Of a stretch of 64,000 nucleotides of DNA, positions 45,934-55,647 are shown piece by piece. The stretch is from GCA-2746605 sp963710615 (GTDB lineage Bacteria > Bacteroidota > Ignavibacteria > Ignavibacteriales > Melioribacteraceae), in assembly GCA_963710615.1 (NCBI GenBank), contig CAVQBF010000008.1, positions 620,001 to 684,000 of the forward strand, in the 5' to 3' direction. How positions within the stretch are numbered: the stretch's first letter is position 1; every line of letters begins with the position of its first letter. A program made the position numbers and the translations under genes. The notes under the pieces are model-generated. The model was not told the DNA's origin, did no database searches, and saw only the letters and a program-made list of their open reading frames with translations.

Positions 45934-46668
45934 TCATGCATTATTTTTTAGACAATTGCGAATATGAAACAAACTATTGTGCTGCGGATGATCTGATATT
46001 TTCATAACAGTCGGGTTTAGATAATCATTATTATTTAAAACAATATCAGATGCTCCTACTGGATTATGTTTGGTTAGGTACATTTCTTGTCCGGGAATGT
46101 ATCTTTTTTTATATAGTTTAATCACATTTTCTTCTCCGCCAAAAAGATCATTATCCCTAATCAAAGCGCGTTGCAATGTATTTTCAAATGAAGCATAAAT
46201 GTACAATTTATAATCCCAATAAGTAAAAAGGTGTTGATTAAATAGAAAAATTCCTTCAAAAATTAATATTGAGTTTTGAGTTGCGGTTTTAATCGTTACA
46301 TTCGTTGGTTTATTAATTTTGAAGTTGTATACTGATTCTCTGTACTTTAAATCCCCATTGGGTCCAAGTGGATCGAGTAAATATCTTTTAAGAGCATTGT
46401 AATTGTAAGAATCTTCTAAATATCCTTGGGGGGAATACTTCCCTTGTCTTCGCCTTACGTCAGGAGAATTGTGAAACCCGTCAATAGTAGCTCTTATTAC
46501 GGTTCTTCCTAATTTTTCCAGTGGTTCAACTAGTTCATCGGCTAAGGTAGTCTTACCTGCATTACCGGCTCCATCAATTCCTACTCTGACAGGATGAGGT
46601 AAATCTATCCTGTTAATAACTTCGGCAAGTTCATCAATAAGTTCTTTTCTGGTATTATTTTGTTGCAT
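45934..46668 (-). CDS. Uridine-kinase-like P-loop kinase
   Basis: P-loop NTPase of the uridine kinase/phosphoribulokinase group. Walker A is GIDGAGNAGKTT near residue 30. IDGFHNSP is the family's DxFH substrate motif, and ILIFEGIFLF matches the strand before the lid. The 244 residues are a little longer than classical Udk, whose YDHP motif is absent. It belongs to the uridine-kinase-like proteins of unsure substrate. The 5' end faces the GNAT-nitrilase gene on the same strand. Confidence 0.82.
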   Translation of the reverse strand: MQQNNTRKELIDELAEVINRIDLPHPVRVGIDGAGNAGKTTLADELVEPLEKLGRTVIRATIDGFHNSPDVRRRQGKYSPQGYLEDSYNYNALKRYLLDPLGPNGDLKYRESVYNFKINKPTNVTIKTATQNSILIFEGIFLFNQHLFTYWDYKLYIYASFENTLQRALIRDNDLFGGEENVIKLYKKRYIPGQEMYLTKHNPVGASDIVLNNNDYLNPTVMKISDHPQHNSLFHIRNCLKNNA

Positions 46669-46710
46669 TCTATTTTTTATTAATCTTTGTGAAACTAAGG
46701 TAAAACCAAA

Positions 46711-48231
46711 CTATACTTTCTTCAAATCATAAATATCTTTTCGCCTATCTCTTAAGTTCCTAACGCTTCCAAATTGATTCAATTGTCTTAGTAAATCTAT
46801 ATCTACATCTGCAATTAAAATCATTTCTGTGTTGGGTGTTGCTTCAGCTTTAATTCCATTTACAGGGAATGCAAAATCGCAAGGAGTGAAAACCATCGAC
46901 TGTGCATACTGAATATCCATATTGTGAACTTTGGGTAAATTACCAACACTTCCAGCAATAGCTACATAACACTCATTTTCTATTGCTCTTGCTTGAGCAC
47001 AATTTCTTACTCGTGAATATCCGTTTTGAGTATCGGTTAAAAAAGGAACAAATAGGATATCCATTCCTTCTTCCGCCAATAATCTACTAAGTTCAGGGAA
47101 CTCAACATCATAACAAATCAGTATTCCAATTTTTCCGCAATCTGTCTCAAAAACCTTTAACTGATCACCTCTTTCCATTCCCCATACCTTTGCTTCATCA
47201 GGAGTAACGTGAAGTTTTTCATAACTTTCAATACTGCCATCCCGCTTGCATAAATACCCAATATTATAGAGTCGATCATTTTTTACTTCAGGCATACTTC
47301 CGGAGATAATATTTATATTGTAGGATATTGCAAGCTTTGAGAATTGTTGCACAATAGTTGGAGTATGCTTAGCGAGTTCCCTTAAAGCTTCTGGCTCGGT
47401 CAAATGATTATTTTCGGCCATTAATGGTGCATTGAAAAATTCCGGGAATAATGCAAAGTCAGAGCGATATCCGGATACAGCATCAACAAAATATTCAGCT
47501 TGATGCATGAGCTCATCGAAGTCTTTGTATGGCCGCATCTGCCACTGAATTAATCCAAGCCTTACAACTTTTTTTATTAAAGATGCTTTCTTAGATTTTT
47601 TTTCATAATAAATATTGTCCCACTCTAAAAGAACAGCGTAATCATTAGAATCTTCATCTCCTTCTAGATAATTTTTTAGAATTTTAGCTGGATGAAAATC
47701 ATTTGAAACTTGGAAGTTTAAAACCGGATCATGAATTTCCCGTAGTCTTACTTTTTCAATATATTCTTTTGGGGAAAGGTCTTTAGAATATTTATGGTAA
47801 TTTGGTATTCTTCCTCCAAAAGCGACACCTTTTAAATTCAACCTTTCACTCAATTCTTTTCTATAGTCATAAAGTCTTCTGCCCAAACGCAGACCTCGGA
47901 ACTCCGGTTTGATAAAAATATCAACCCCGTAAAGTATGTCCCCTTCGGGTGAGTGAGTATTAAATGTATAATTTCCAGTAATATCCTTATATGTATGATT
48001 ATCATCAAATTTTTCATAATCTACAATGATAGATAATGCACATCCTGCAATTTGGTTGTTAACTTTGATGACAACTTGTCCTTCAGGAAATTTGGTAATT
48101 AAAGTTTGAATTTGATGTTCTCTCCAATATGCATTTGGCATAGTTGTGTAAGACGCAATCATTGTTTCTTTAAGTTCTTGATAATCGTTAAGACTTAGAT
48201 ATGTAAGTTCAATATTTTCTATTTCTTTCAT
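46711..48231 (-). CDS. Bifunctional GNAT acetyltransferase / carbon-nitrogen hydrolase
   Basis: Two enzymes in one chain. Residues 1-210 are a GNAT acetyltransferase with the acetyl-CoA loop FRGLRLGRRLYDYR. From about 225 a nitrilase-superfamily hydrolase follows with its Glu-Lys-Cys triad: E in FPEFFNAP, K in YEKLHVTPDE and C in LICYDVEFP. This fusion is known in many bacteria and is annotated as such, but its substrates are unknown. It lies between acs and the uridine-kinase-like gene on the same strand. Confidence 0.9.
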   Translation of the reverse strand: MKEIENIELTYLSLNDYQELKETMIASYTTMPNAYWREHQIQTLITKFPEGQVVIKVNNQIAGCALSIIVDYEKFDDNHTYKDITGNYTFNTHSPEGDILYGVDIFIKPEFRGLRLGRRLYDYRKELSERLNLKGVAFGGRIPNYHKYSKDLSPKEYIEKVRLREIHDPVLNFQVSNDFHPAKILKNYLEGDEDSNDYAVLLEWDNIYYEKKSKKASLIKKVVRLGLIQWQMRPYKDFDELMHQAEYFVDAVSGYRSDFALFPEFFNAPLMAENNHLTEPEALRELAKHTPTIVQQFSKLAISYNINIISGSMPEVKNDRLYNIGYLCKRDGSIESYEKLHVTPDEAKVWGMERGDQLKVFETDCGKIGILICYDVEFPELSRLLAEEGMDILFVPFLTDTQNGYSRVRNCAQARAIENECYVAIAGSVGNLPKVHNMDIQYAQSMVFTPCDFAFPVNGIKAEATPNTEMILIADVDIDLLRQLNQFGSVRNLRDRRKDIYDLKKV

Positions 48232-48267
48232 AAGTATGCTTGTTCCTAGATCAAAAAGTATATTATT

Positions 48268-50178
48268 TCATTCCTCAATTGTACTCAGGTCACCTTCTGG
48301 TAATCCTTGAGCTCTTGCTTTGAGCACACGTCTCATTATTTTACCGCTTCTTGTTTTTGGCAAAGAGTCAACAAAAGTAATTGTTTCCGGTTTAGCTATA
48401 GGACCCATTTCGTGTCCTACATGATCACTCAGACTCTTCTCAAGTGCAGTATCGCCTGTCAATCCAGCTTTAAGTATCACATATGCATGAATTGCGTTCC
48501 CTTTTAATTCGTGAGGTAAGGCAATTGCAGCTGCCTCAGCAACTTTGGGATGACTTACTAATGCGCTTTCAATTTCCGCAGTTCCCAAACGATATCCGCT
48601 CACCTTTATTACATCGTCAATTCTTCCAATTACCCAAACATATCCATCTTCATCAATTCTTGCTGAGTCACCTGCTTTATACCAGCCTTGTTTTTCATAC
48701 TCTTTCCAATATGTTTCAAAATATCGATCGGGATCTCCCATAATTGTTCTTGCCATTCCGGGCCACGGATTTTTAATAATCAATTTTCCTTCTTCTCCGG
48801 CTTTAACTTCATTACCTTTATCATCAACAACCGCAACTTCGTTTCCAAAGAACGGCTTAGTGCCGGAACCAGGTTTAAGTGGAGTTATTGGTAACGGAGT
48901 TATCATGAAACCGCCGGTTTCTGTCTGCCACCAAGTATCCATTATCGGGCATTTCCCATCTCCAATTACAGAATGATACCATTTCCAAGCTTCAGGATTA
49001 ATAGGTTCTCCAACCGAGCCAAGTAATCTTAAAGAACTTAAATCATGACGTTTCGGCCACTGATCACCAAAGCGCATCAATCCTCTAACGGCAGTTGGTG
49101 AAGTATATAAAATTGATATACCATATTTCTCAACCATTTGCCACCATCTATTTGGATAAGGATGATTAGGTGCTCCTTCATACAGCATTATTGTTGAGCC
49201 ATTTATTAGCGGACCATAAACAATATAACTGTGCCCGGTTATCCATCCGGGATCAGCTGCACACCACCATCTATCTTCTTCTTTAATATCAAAAACCATT
49301 TTGTGTGTGGTGGATGTATAAACCGAGTAACCTCCATGTGTATGAACAAGTCCTTTTGGTTTGCCTGTTGTTCCGGATGTATAAAGAATAAACAGCATGT
49401 CTTCGGCATCCATTTCCTCAGTCTCACATTTAATATTTGAGATTGGAAGTGATGCTAAATCGTGATACCAGAAGTCACGGTCATTTTCCATAAAAACTTC
49501 GTGTCCGGTTCTTTTTATTGTAATACATGCTTCAATTGTGGGTGAGCGACTAATTGCTTCGTTCACAATTCCTTTAAGATCATTTACTTTCCCTCTTCTC
49601 CAACCGCCATCAGCTGTAACTAAAACTCTACTATTTGCGTCTGCAATTCTTTCGGCTAAAGCTTCAACACTAAAACCGCCATAAACTACACTGTGAGCAG
49701 CCCCTATTTTTGCACAAGCAAGCATAGCAAAAACCATTTCTGGAATTTGGGGCATATAGATTGTAACAATTTCTCCTTTTCTAACACCCATACTTTTTAG
49801 GATATTAGCAAATTTTGTTACCTCCCGATTAAGCGCATGGTAAGAGTAAACTTTTAAATCTCCCGGTTCACCTTCCCAGATAATTGCAATCTTATTTTTC
49901 CGCCAAGTTTTCAGATGACGGTCAATTGCATTTTGGACAATATTAGTTTTTGCACCGACGAACCATTTATAGAAAGGCTTTTCAGAATCATCTAAAACTT
50001 TATCCCATTTCTTATACCATTCAAGGTTATTTGCCTGCTCCTCCCAAAATCCTTCCCGGTCTTCAATGGATTGTTTATACATTTCATCATATTCTTTTAC
50101 GTTTGCATTTTCAACAATAGAATCAATAGGATGATAAATTTCTATGTTATTATTCTTTTTGGTTTCATCTATTCCCAT
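48268..50178 (-). CDS. acsA: Acetyl-CoA synthetase (AMP-forming)
   Basis: Turns acetate, ATP and CoA into acetyl-CoA through acetyl-AMP. Motifs are VYGGFSVEALAERI, the P-loop-like YTSGTTGKPKG, DTWWQTETGG and the hinge GRIDDVIKVSGYRLGT. The acylation-regulated lysine lies in PKTRSGKIMRR. 636 residues is the normal length. It starts about 190 bp from the argF end. The GNAT-nitrilase gene downstream on the same strand could modify the regulated lysine, but that is only a thought. Confidence 0.96.
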   Translation of the reverse strand: MGIDETKKNNNIEIYHPIDSIVENANVKEYDEMYKQSIEDREGFWEEQANNLEWYKKWDKVLDDSEKPFYKWFVGAKTNIVQNAIDRHLKTWRKNKIAIIWEGEPGDLKVYSYHALNREVTKFANILKSMGVRKGEIVTIYMPQIPEMVFAMLACAKIGAAHSVVYGGFSVEALAERIADANSRVLVTADGGWRRGKVNDLKGIVNEAISRSPTIEACITIKRTGHEVFMENDRDFWYHDLASLPISNIKCETEEMDAEDMLFILYTSGTTGKPKGLVHTHGGYSVYTSTTHKMVFDIKEEDRWWCAADPGWITGHSYIVYGPLINGSTIMLYEGAPNHPYPNRWWQMVEKYGISILYTSPTAVRGLMRFGDQWPKRHDLSSLRLLGSVGEPINPEAWKWYHSVIGDGKCPIMDTWWQTETGGFMITPLPITPLKPGSGTKPFFGNEVAVVDDKGNEVKAGEEGKLIIKNPWPGMARTIMGDPDRYFETYWKEYEKQGWYKAGDSARIDEDGYVWVIGRIDDVIKVSGYRLGTAEIESALVSHPKVAEAAAIALPHELKGNAIHAYVILKAGLTGDTALEKSLSDHVGHEMGPIAKPETITFVDSLPKTRSGKIMRRVLKARAQGLPEGDLSTIEE

Positions 50179-50313
50179 GATCTCTCCTTTTCTAAGTTAG
50201 GTTTGTAATATTGCAGGATTGTATAAAAAGTTGCTGTATTAAAATTTTAATTTACAGTATTGATTTAAATATTGCAATAAGAGAAGATGATAAATAAAAA
50301 ATATTTTAAAATA

Positions 50314-50344
50314 AAAGCCTCGCAATAAAAATATGCAGAGGCTT
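50314..50344 (-). terminator. Rho-independent terminator after argF
   Basis: On the minus strand a stem AAAGCCTC/GAGGCTTT with a loop of about 15 bases is followed by a T-rich run (TTTTATTTTA). It lies 22 bp after the argF stop. Confidence 0.8.
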
Positions 50345-50365
50345 TAACAAACGATTTAAAAAGAA

Positions 50366-51367
50366 TTAATTTCCTAAAGTAGCAACCATAACTGCTTTAA
50401 TTGTGTGAACTCTATTTTCAGCTTCATCAAAAACTATAGAGTGTTCGGATTCAAACACATCTTCGGTTACTTCCATACCGTCCAAACCAAACTTTTTGAA
50501 AATTTCTTCACCTACTTTAGTTTCTCTGTTATGGAATGCTGGTAGACAATGCATAAACTTTACTTTTGGATTCCCAGTTAATTTTACTGTTTTCATATTT
50601 ACTTGATATGGTTTTAGCAGTTTAATTCTCTCTTCCCAAACTTCATCCGGTTCTCCCATCGAAACCCAGACATCTGAATAGAGAAAATCAACCCCTTTAA
50701 CTCCCGCTTTTACATCACTTGTTAAAGTAATTTTTGCCCCGGATTTTTTAGCAATAGCTTTGCATTGATCCACCAACTTCTTATCAGGCAAATTCTGTTT
50801 TGGTGCACAAAGTCTCACATCCATTCCCATTATTGAACCGCCAACTAAAAGGGAATTACCCATATTGTTTCTTGCATCACCCAAATAGCAAAACGATATT
50901 TGTGAAAGTGGTTTATCACTGTGCTCTAGCATTGTCATAAAATCTGCAAGAATTTGTGTTGGGTGAAATTCATTAGTTAACCCATTCCATACCGGAACGC
51001 CCGCAAATTCAGCCAATTCTTCAACTATAGCTTGACCGTAACCTCTATACTCAATTCCATCATACATTCTGCCAAGAACGCGAGCTGTATCTTTCATAGA
51101 TTCTTTGTGTCCTATTTGTGAACCGCTGGGTCCCAAGTAAGTTACATGTGCCCCTTGATCAAAAGCAGCAACTTCAAACGCACATCTGGTTCTAGTTGAA
51201 CTTTTTTCAAAAATTAACGCTATATTTTTCCCTGTTAATGTCGGCTTCTCATATCCGCCGTATTTTGCATTTTTAAGATTTTTTGAGAGGTCTAATAAAA
51301 ATTGAATTTCTTCCTGTGTAAAATCCAGCAACTTTAAAAAATTTCTGTTTCTTAAATTAAATGCCAT
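50366..51367 (-). CDS. argF: Ornithine carbamoyltransferase
   Basis: Makes citrulline from ornithine and carbamoyl phosphate. The carbamoyl-phosphate site is STRTR in EKSSTRTRCAFE. HPTQILADF and FMHCLPAFH give the other binding residues. At 333 residues it matches the long ArgF/ArcB type. No other arginine-pathway gene lies beside it, so anabolic or catabolic use cannot be told. It is divergent from ggt and followed by a terminator. Confidence 0.95.
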   Translation of the reverse strand: MAFNLRNRNFLKLLDFTQEEIQFLLDLSKNLKNAKYGGYEKPTLTGKNIALIFEKSSTRTRCAFEVAAFDQGAHVTYLGPSGSQIGHKESMKDTARVLGRMYDGIEYRGYGQAIVEELAEFAGVPVWNGLTNEFHPTQILADFMTMLEHSDKPLSQISFCYLGDARNNMGNSLLVGGSIMGMDVRLCAPKQNLPDKKLVDQCKAIAKKSGAKITLTSDVKAGVKGVDFLYSDVWVSMGEPDEVWEERIKLLKPYQVNMKTVKLTGNPKVKFMHCLPAFHNRETKVGEEIFKKFGLDGMEVTEDVFESEHSIVFDEAENRVHTIKAVMVATLGN

Positions 51368-51569
51368 AAAAACTCCTTTAACTTTTCTGCTTAATAAAAT
51401 ATTTTTTCTTATGTTAATATATCTAACATATTACAAATCACTAAATAAAAAAATATGAAATATAAAAAGACTATTAAGGCAATTTATTCTTCTCACGTTT
51501 TCGATTTATCTACTAATCCCCAATACTTTTATTTCACAAACAGGTCGGGCAGTAAAAGCAAAAAACGGA

Positions 51570-53180
51570 ATGGTGGTTACTGCTTGTCCGATTGCTTCTG
51601 ATGTAGGATCTAAAATTTTAAAGCAGGGCGGAAATGCAATAGATGCTTCCGTTGCTGTAGGATTTGCACTTGCCGTAACTTACCCTTATGCCGGGAATTT
51701 AGGGGGCGGCGGATTTATGGTCCTTCACTTTAATACGGGGGAAAGCACGACAATTGATTTTAGAGAAAAAGCACCTATTGCAGCTTATAGAGATATGTAC
51801 TTAGATGAAGATGGAAATTATAACCCTAAATTAAGTCAGGATGGAATTACATCTGTCGGCGTACCAGGCAGTGTTGCCGGATTGATTTATGCACTTGAAA
51901 AATATGGCACATTAAGTCTAGAGCAAATTATTCAACCCGCAATAGAGTTAGCAGAGAAGGGATTTATTTTAACTGAGGACGATGCTAGCTCATTCAATTA
52001 TTACTTTGATGAATTTAAAAAATATCCCTCCACATTTAAAATATTTTCTAAAGAAGGAGAAAATTTTAATGAGGGAGATTTATTTGTTCAAAAGGATCTT
52101 GCAAAAACTTTATATGCTATAAAGAAAAATGGAAGAGATGGATTTTATAAAGGAGAAATTGCTGACTTATTTATTGATCAAGTAGAAAAAATGCAAGGTT
52201 ACATAACTTATGAAGATTTAGAAAATTACCAACCGGTGGAACGCGAACCGATAATTGGCTCATATAGAGATCATAAAATAATTTCAATGGGACCGCCTAG
52301 CTCTGGTGGAATTGCACTAGTCGAGATGCTGAATATTTTAGAAAATTTTTCTTTTAATAAATATGATTGGGGAAGCAGTTCTTACATAAACAAACTTGTT
52401 GAAACTATGAAATATGTTTATGCTGATAGAACTTATCATTTAGGTGATGAAGACTTCTATCCCGTTCCTAAACAAAAGTTAACTTCTAAAGAATATGCAA
52501 AAACTATTTTCGATAAACTTACACCTTATGCAAAAGCCTCTGAAGAAATAACAACACAAATTCCCACGGGAACAATTGAAAGTACAGAAACTACTCACTA
52601 TTCTGTTTATGATGTAGAGGGTAATGCAGTAAGTGTCACAACCACAATTAACTCAGGTTTTGGTTCTAAAATTGTTGTTGATGGAGCAGGATTTTTATTA
52701 AATAATGAAATGGATGATTTTAGCGCTAAACCAGGTGAACCAAATCAATTTGGATTATTAGGTGCTGAGGCAAATTCAATTCAGCCTGGTAAAAGAATGT
52801 TGAGTGCTATGACCCCCACAATTGTCTTGAAAGATGGTCAGCCTTTTATAATTACCGGATCACCGGGCGGATCAACAATAATTACAGTGGTACTACAAGT
52901 TTTAATAAATGTAATTGATTTTAACATGAATATTCAAGAAGCTGTTAATTCTCCCAGAATCCATCATCAGTGGATGCCGGATATTATCTATCTTGAAGAA
53001 TTTGCTGTAAGCAAAGATGTTAAATATAATCTTGAAGAAATGGGATATAAATTCGGAGATCGGAACCATGCTTTTAGGGTTTTAGGGTCAGCGCAATCTA
53101 TCTTGATTGATAATGAAAATAGAAATATTTACGGCGCTCCCGATCCGCGCAGAGGGAAAGCTGCTGCTGTAGGTTATTAG
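51570..53180 (+). CDS. ggt: Gamma-glutamyltransferase, signal-peptide region out of frame
   Basis: Cleaves and transfers gamma-glutamyl groups, for example from glutathione, in the periplasm. The nucleophile Thr is T341 (from ATG 51570) in ETTHYSVYD, where the precursor cuts itself. LGGGGFMV and SPGGSTIIT are family motifs. The start is a problem: before 51570 the same frame encodes a good signal peptide (KRLLRQFILLTFSIYLL then FISQT) but opens with no start codon after a TGA at 51454. The nearby ATG at 51455 is in another frame. Deleting one A of its AAA run would join it to the signal peptide. Without it, the protein lacks export and its first residues. Confidence 0.9.
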   Translation: MVVTACPIASDVGSKILKQGGNAIDASVAVGFALAVTYPYAGNLGGGGFMVLHFNTGESTTIDFREKAPIAAYRDMYLDEDGNYNPKLSQDGITSVGVPGSVAGLIYALEKYGTLSLEQIIQPAIELAEKGFILTEDDASSFNYYFDEFKKYPSTFKIFSKEGENFNEGDLFVQKDLAKTLYAIKKNGRDGFYKGEIADLFIDQVEKMQGYITYEDLENYQPVEREPIIGSYRDHKIISMGPPSSGGIALVEMLNILENFSFNKYDWGSSSYINKLVETMKYVYADRTYHLGDEDFYPVPKQKLTSKEYAKTIFDKLTPYAKASEEITTQIPTGTIESTETTHYSVYDVEGNAVSVTTTINSGFGSKIVVDGAGFLLNNEMDDFSAKPGEPNQFGLLGAEANSIQPGKRMLSAMTPTIVLKDGQPFIITGSPGGSTIITVVLQVLINVIDFNMNIQEAVNSPRIHHQWMPDIIYLEEFAVSKDVKYNLEEMGYKFGDRNHAFRVLGSAQSILIDNENRNIYGAPDPRRGKAAAVGY

Positions 53181-53198
53181 AATCATATAAGGATATCA

Positions 53199-53912
53199 AT
53201 GAAAAAGTACAGAAACAAAACACCAGAAGAAATAATTAAGCTTGTTACAATAGAAATTGTGGAACGAGCAATTAAACTTGGAAAAAAGAAAAATAGAATA
53301 ATTTCGATAAGTAAAACTTCAGGCGGTAAAGGAACTGATGTAAATGAATTAAATCCAAAAACTAAGAAAGGGAGAGAAAGCCTTGAAAAGTATTTAACTC
53401 CTATAAGAAGACATTATACCTTTTCCGGATTAGGGTCAATAGAAGAAAAAAATTCAATAAATTGGAGAATTCTAAATTTACCCTTGGGTAGAAGGCTTCT
53501 TCTCGTTTTCCAGATTACTCTTTCATTTCTTTTGAAAGGTACTGCCATAAAAAATAAGTTATACAGATGGATGGGAGTTCAAGTAGGTCAGAATTGTGAA
53601 ATTATGCAATTAGTTTGGTTAGATCACTTTCGACCGGAATTAATTTCAGTTGGTGATAATACCTTAATGGGAGCTTTTACAAGATTAACCGTTCACGCTT
53701 ATGAAGGGAATGGTAAATTCCGTTATGGTCTTATAGAGATTGGGAAAAATTGCAAGATTGGAGCTGGAACAGGAATGGGACCAATTCAAATTGAAGATAA
53801 TGTCAGGACTTTGCCAGGGGCAACCCTTTCTCCATATTTTTCGAAAATTAAATCAGGTTCTATTGTAGGTTGGAATCCTCCGAATGTAAAAGAACCTAAA
53901 ACAGACCAATAA
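53199..53912 (+). CDS. Hexapeptide-repeat (left-handed beta-helix) acyltransferase-like protein
   Basis: 237 residues. The first ~110 are polar and basic without a known domain. From about 125 hexapeptide turns typical of left-handed beta-helix acyltransferases appear (VGQNCEI, VGDNTLMGA, IGKNCKIGAGT, IEDNVRTLPGA). Usual substrates in the family are sugars, lipids or amino acids, with acetyl- or acyl-CoA donors. The substrate here is unknown. It lies 18 bp after ggt and may be co-transcribed. Confidence 0.8.
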   Translation: MKKYRNKTPEEIIKLVTIEIVERAIKLGKKKNRIISISKTSGGKGTDVNELNPKTKKGRESLEKYLTPIRRHYTFSGLGSIEEKNSINWRILNLPLGRRLLLVFQITLSFLLKGTAIKNKLYRWMGVQVGQNCEIMQLVWLDHFRPELISVGDNTLMGAFTRLTVHAYEGNGKFRYGLIEIGKNCKIGAGTGMGPIQIEDNVRTLPGATLSPYFSKIKSGSIVGWNPPNVKEPKTDQ

Positions 53913-54084
53913 AATTTGTATACTTACAAAATGGTAATATATTTAACTTAAACTATATAATTTTTTTGTTATTATTAATAGATGAAAATTAGTAGAACTA
54001 GGTTATTGAATAATAATTTTTCCTTTTATTCAACTAGATAGGATTTTTGATTTCTAAATTTTTAAAAATAAAGGAGAGCTAAAT

Positions 54085-54594
54085 ATGAAGAAAAAAATGA
54101 TTTTTATGGTGATGCTGCTATCACTGATTGCTGTTTGGAGTTGCGATTCTGCAAAAGAGAAAGTTGAAGAAGCTACTGACAAAGCAGGTGAAATGGTGAA
54201 TGATGCCGCTGATAAAACAACTGAATTAGCCGACGAAGTTGCGAAAAAAGCGGGGGAAGCTGCTGATAAAGTAGAAAATATTGTTGAAAATAATTTTATG
54301 ATTGGTACATGGAGTGGAAAATTTGACGGGAGAAAAACTGTACTTGTTATTACAAAACAAGATGGTAATAATGTTGAAGGTAAAATAACAATAAATTATC
54401 GGGATGTTATTAATCAAGAATTAAAAGGTTCCTTCAACCCGGAAACAAATAATTTAACCATGGAAGACCAACTTCATAGCCGGTTTGCAGGCAAATATAA
54501 TGGAAAATTAAGCGAGAATAATTCAGTTTATTCCGGTCAGTTTACTATGAAATTAAATGGCACAAAATTTAATTTTAACTTAAAGAAAAACTAA
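54085..54594 (+). CDS. Lipoprotein with helical repeat and small beta domain
   Basis: The lipobox is near residue 20 (VWSC). The next ~50 residues are an Ala/Glu/Lys-rich amphipathic helix of LEA/apolipoprotein type (AKEKVEEATDKAGEMV, DAADKTTELADEVAKKAG). The last ~95 residues look like a beta-rich lipocalin-like domain with GTWSGKFDGRK. AAAGGAGAG before the ATG is a strong ribosome site. It is the first gene of a same-strand cell-envelope run. The role is unknown; helices like these suggest stress or membrane binding. Confidence 0.75.
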   Translation: MKKKMIFMVMLLSLIAVWSCDSAKEKVEEATDKAGEMVNDAADKTTELADEVAKKAGEAADKVENIVENNFMIGTWSGKFDGRKTVLVITKQDGNNVEGKITINYRDVINQELKGSFNPETNNLTMEDQLHSRFAGKYNGKLSENNSVYSGQFTMKLNGTKFNFNLKKN

Positions 54595-54603
54595 GAGGGA
54601 AAA

Positions 54604-55548
54604 ATGAAAAATTATAAACTAATATTGATTGCTGTCCTACTTGGACTTGTTTTTATATCGTGTGAAGACTCTACGACTGATCCTCTTCCAACTACTGGGA
54701 CCATTTATATAGAATCTGAACCATCAGGGGCTGAAATTTGGCTGGATGATGTTAATACAGGGGTTGTTACTCCTGGAAGAGTAGATGCAGATCCCGGAGC
54801 ACATATTGTTACTCTTAAACTTGAAGGATACGGTGAACTTTCAATTAACGTAAGTGTTACTGCAGGAGAAGAATTTATTCTTACTTCAGGAACCACTCTT
54901 TCACAATTAGGTTCTTTAGTAATTCAATCACAACCTGCTGGGGCTGCTATTTTTATTGATGGAGCTAATACCGGTGAGTTTACACCTAGTACTTTTTCTT
55001 TACCGGATGCAAATTATACTGTTTACCTTGAATTAACGGATTATGCTGATACAACTATAATTACCCAAATTTCTAATGGTGGTACTACAACAGAAACAAT
55101 TGAATTAAGACCTGAGTTTTTATCTTCACTTTCTGCTACTATTTGGGAAACTATTGGTACTACATCCGAGCAGCCCAGTGGATTAGATTTATCTACAGGG
55201 GCAGCATCAAGTATTGCTTCAGGTGTTAATCAGAATGTTGATGTTTTTTATAGCTCAGATGGATTTGTGGTAATGAGTGCTAATGGAAGAAATGGAATGA
55301 CTAGAGAAACATATTTTAAGATTGGGAACGGGACTAACCTGAATGATGGCGTTAATTCACCAATTAAAGATAATTCTTGGGTAACTAGCATTTTAGATAC
55401 AGAAACTAATTATATTTTCTTATATGATGCTGATGGCAACTATTCAAAGTTTAGAATAGTTAACCAAACTGGCGGTACTCCCGGCAATCCATCCAGGTTA
55501 GATGTTGAATGGCTTTATAATCCCAAACAAAATGATATTAATTTCTAA
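54604..55548 (+). CDS. PEGA-domain lipoprotein
   Basis: A lipoprotein signal ending FISC near residue 20. Two PEGA-type repeats follow: IYIESEPSGAEIWLDDVNTG and VIQSQPAGAAIFIDGANTG. A C-terminal beta domain of about 130 residues comes after. PEGA modules are found in surface and S-layer-like proteins and bind partners there. It starts 9 bp after the previous lipoprotein gene and is followed by a strong terminator, so the pair forms a unit. Confidence 0.85.
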   Translation: MKNYKLILIAVLLGLVFISCEDSTTDPLPTTGTIYIESEPSGAEIWLDDVNTGVVTPGRVDADPGAHIVTLKLEGYGELSINVSVTAGEEFILTSGTTLSQLGSLVIQSQPAGAAIFIDGANTGEFTPSTFSLPDANYTVYLELTDYADTTIITQISNGGTTTETIELRPEFLSSLSATIWETIGTTSEQPSGLDLSTGAASSIASGVNQNVDVFYSSDGFVVMSANGRNGMTRETYFKIGNGTNLNDGVNSPIKDNSWVTSILDTETNYIFLYDADGNYSKFRIVNQTGGTPGNPSRLDVEWLYNPKQNDINF

Positions 55549-55564
55549 AATATTTTTTAGGGAC

Positions 55565-55594
55565 AAAAAAGGTGCGCATTTAGTGCACCTTTTT
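55565..55594 (+). terminator. Strong rho-independent terminator
   Basis: An 11-bp perfect stem (AAAAAAGGTGC/GCACCTTTTTT) with a 9-base loop and flanking A and T runs. It works on the plus strand after the PEGA lipoprotein. Confidence 0.9.
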
Positions 55595-55647
55595 TATTTT
55601 CTGATGTGCAGTTTATTAAATTATAAAATTAATTAACAAAAAATTAT

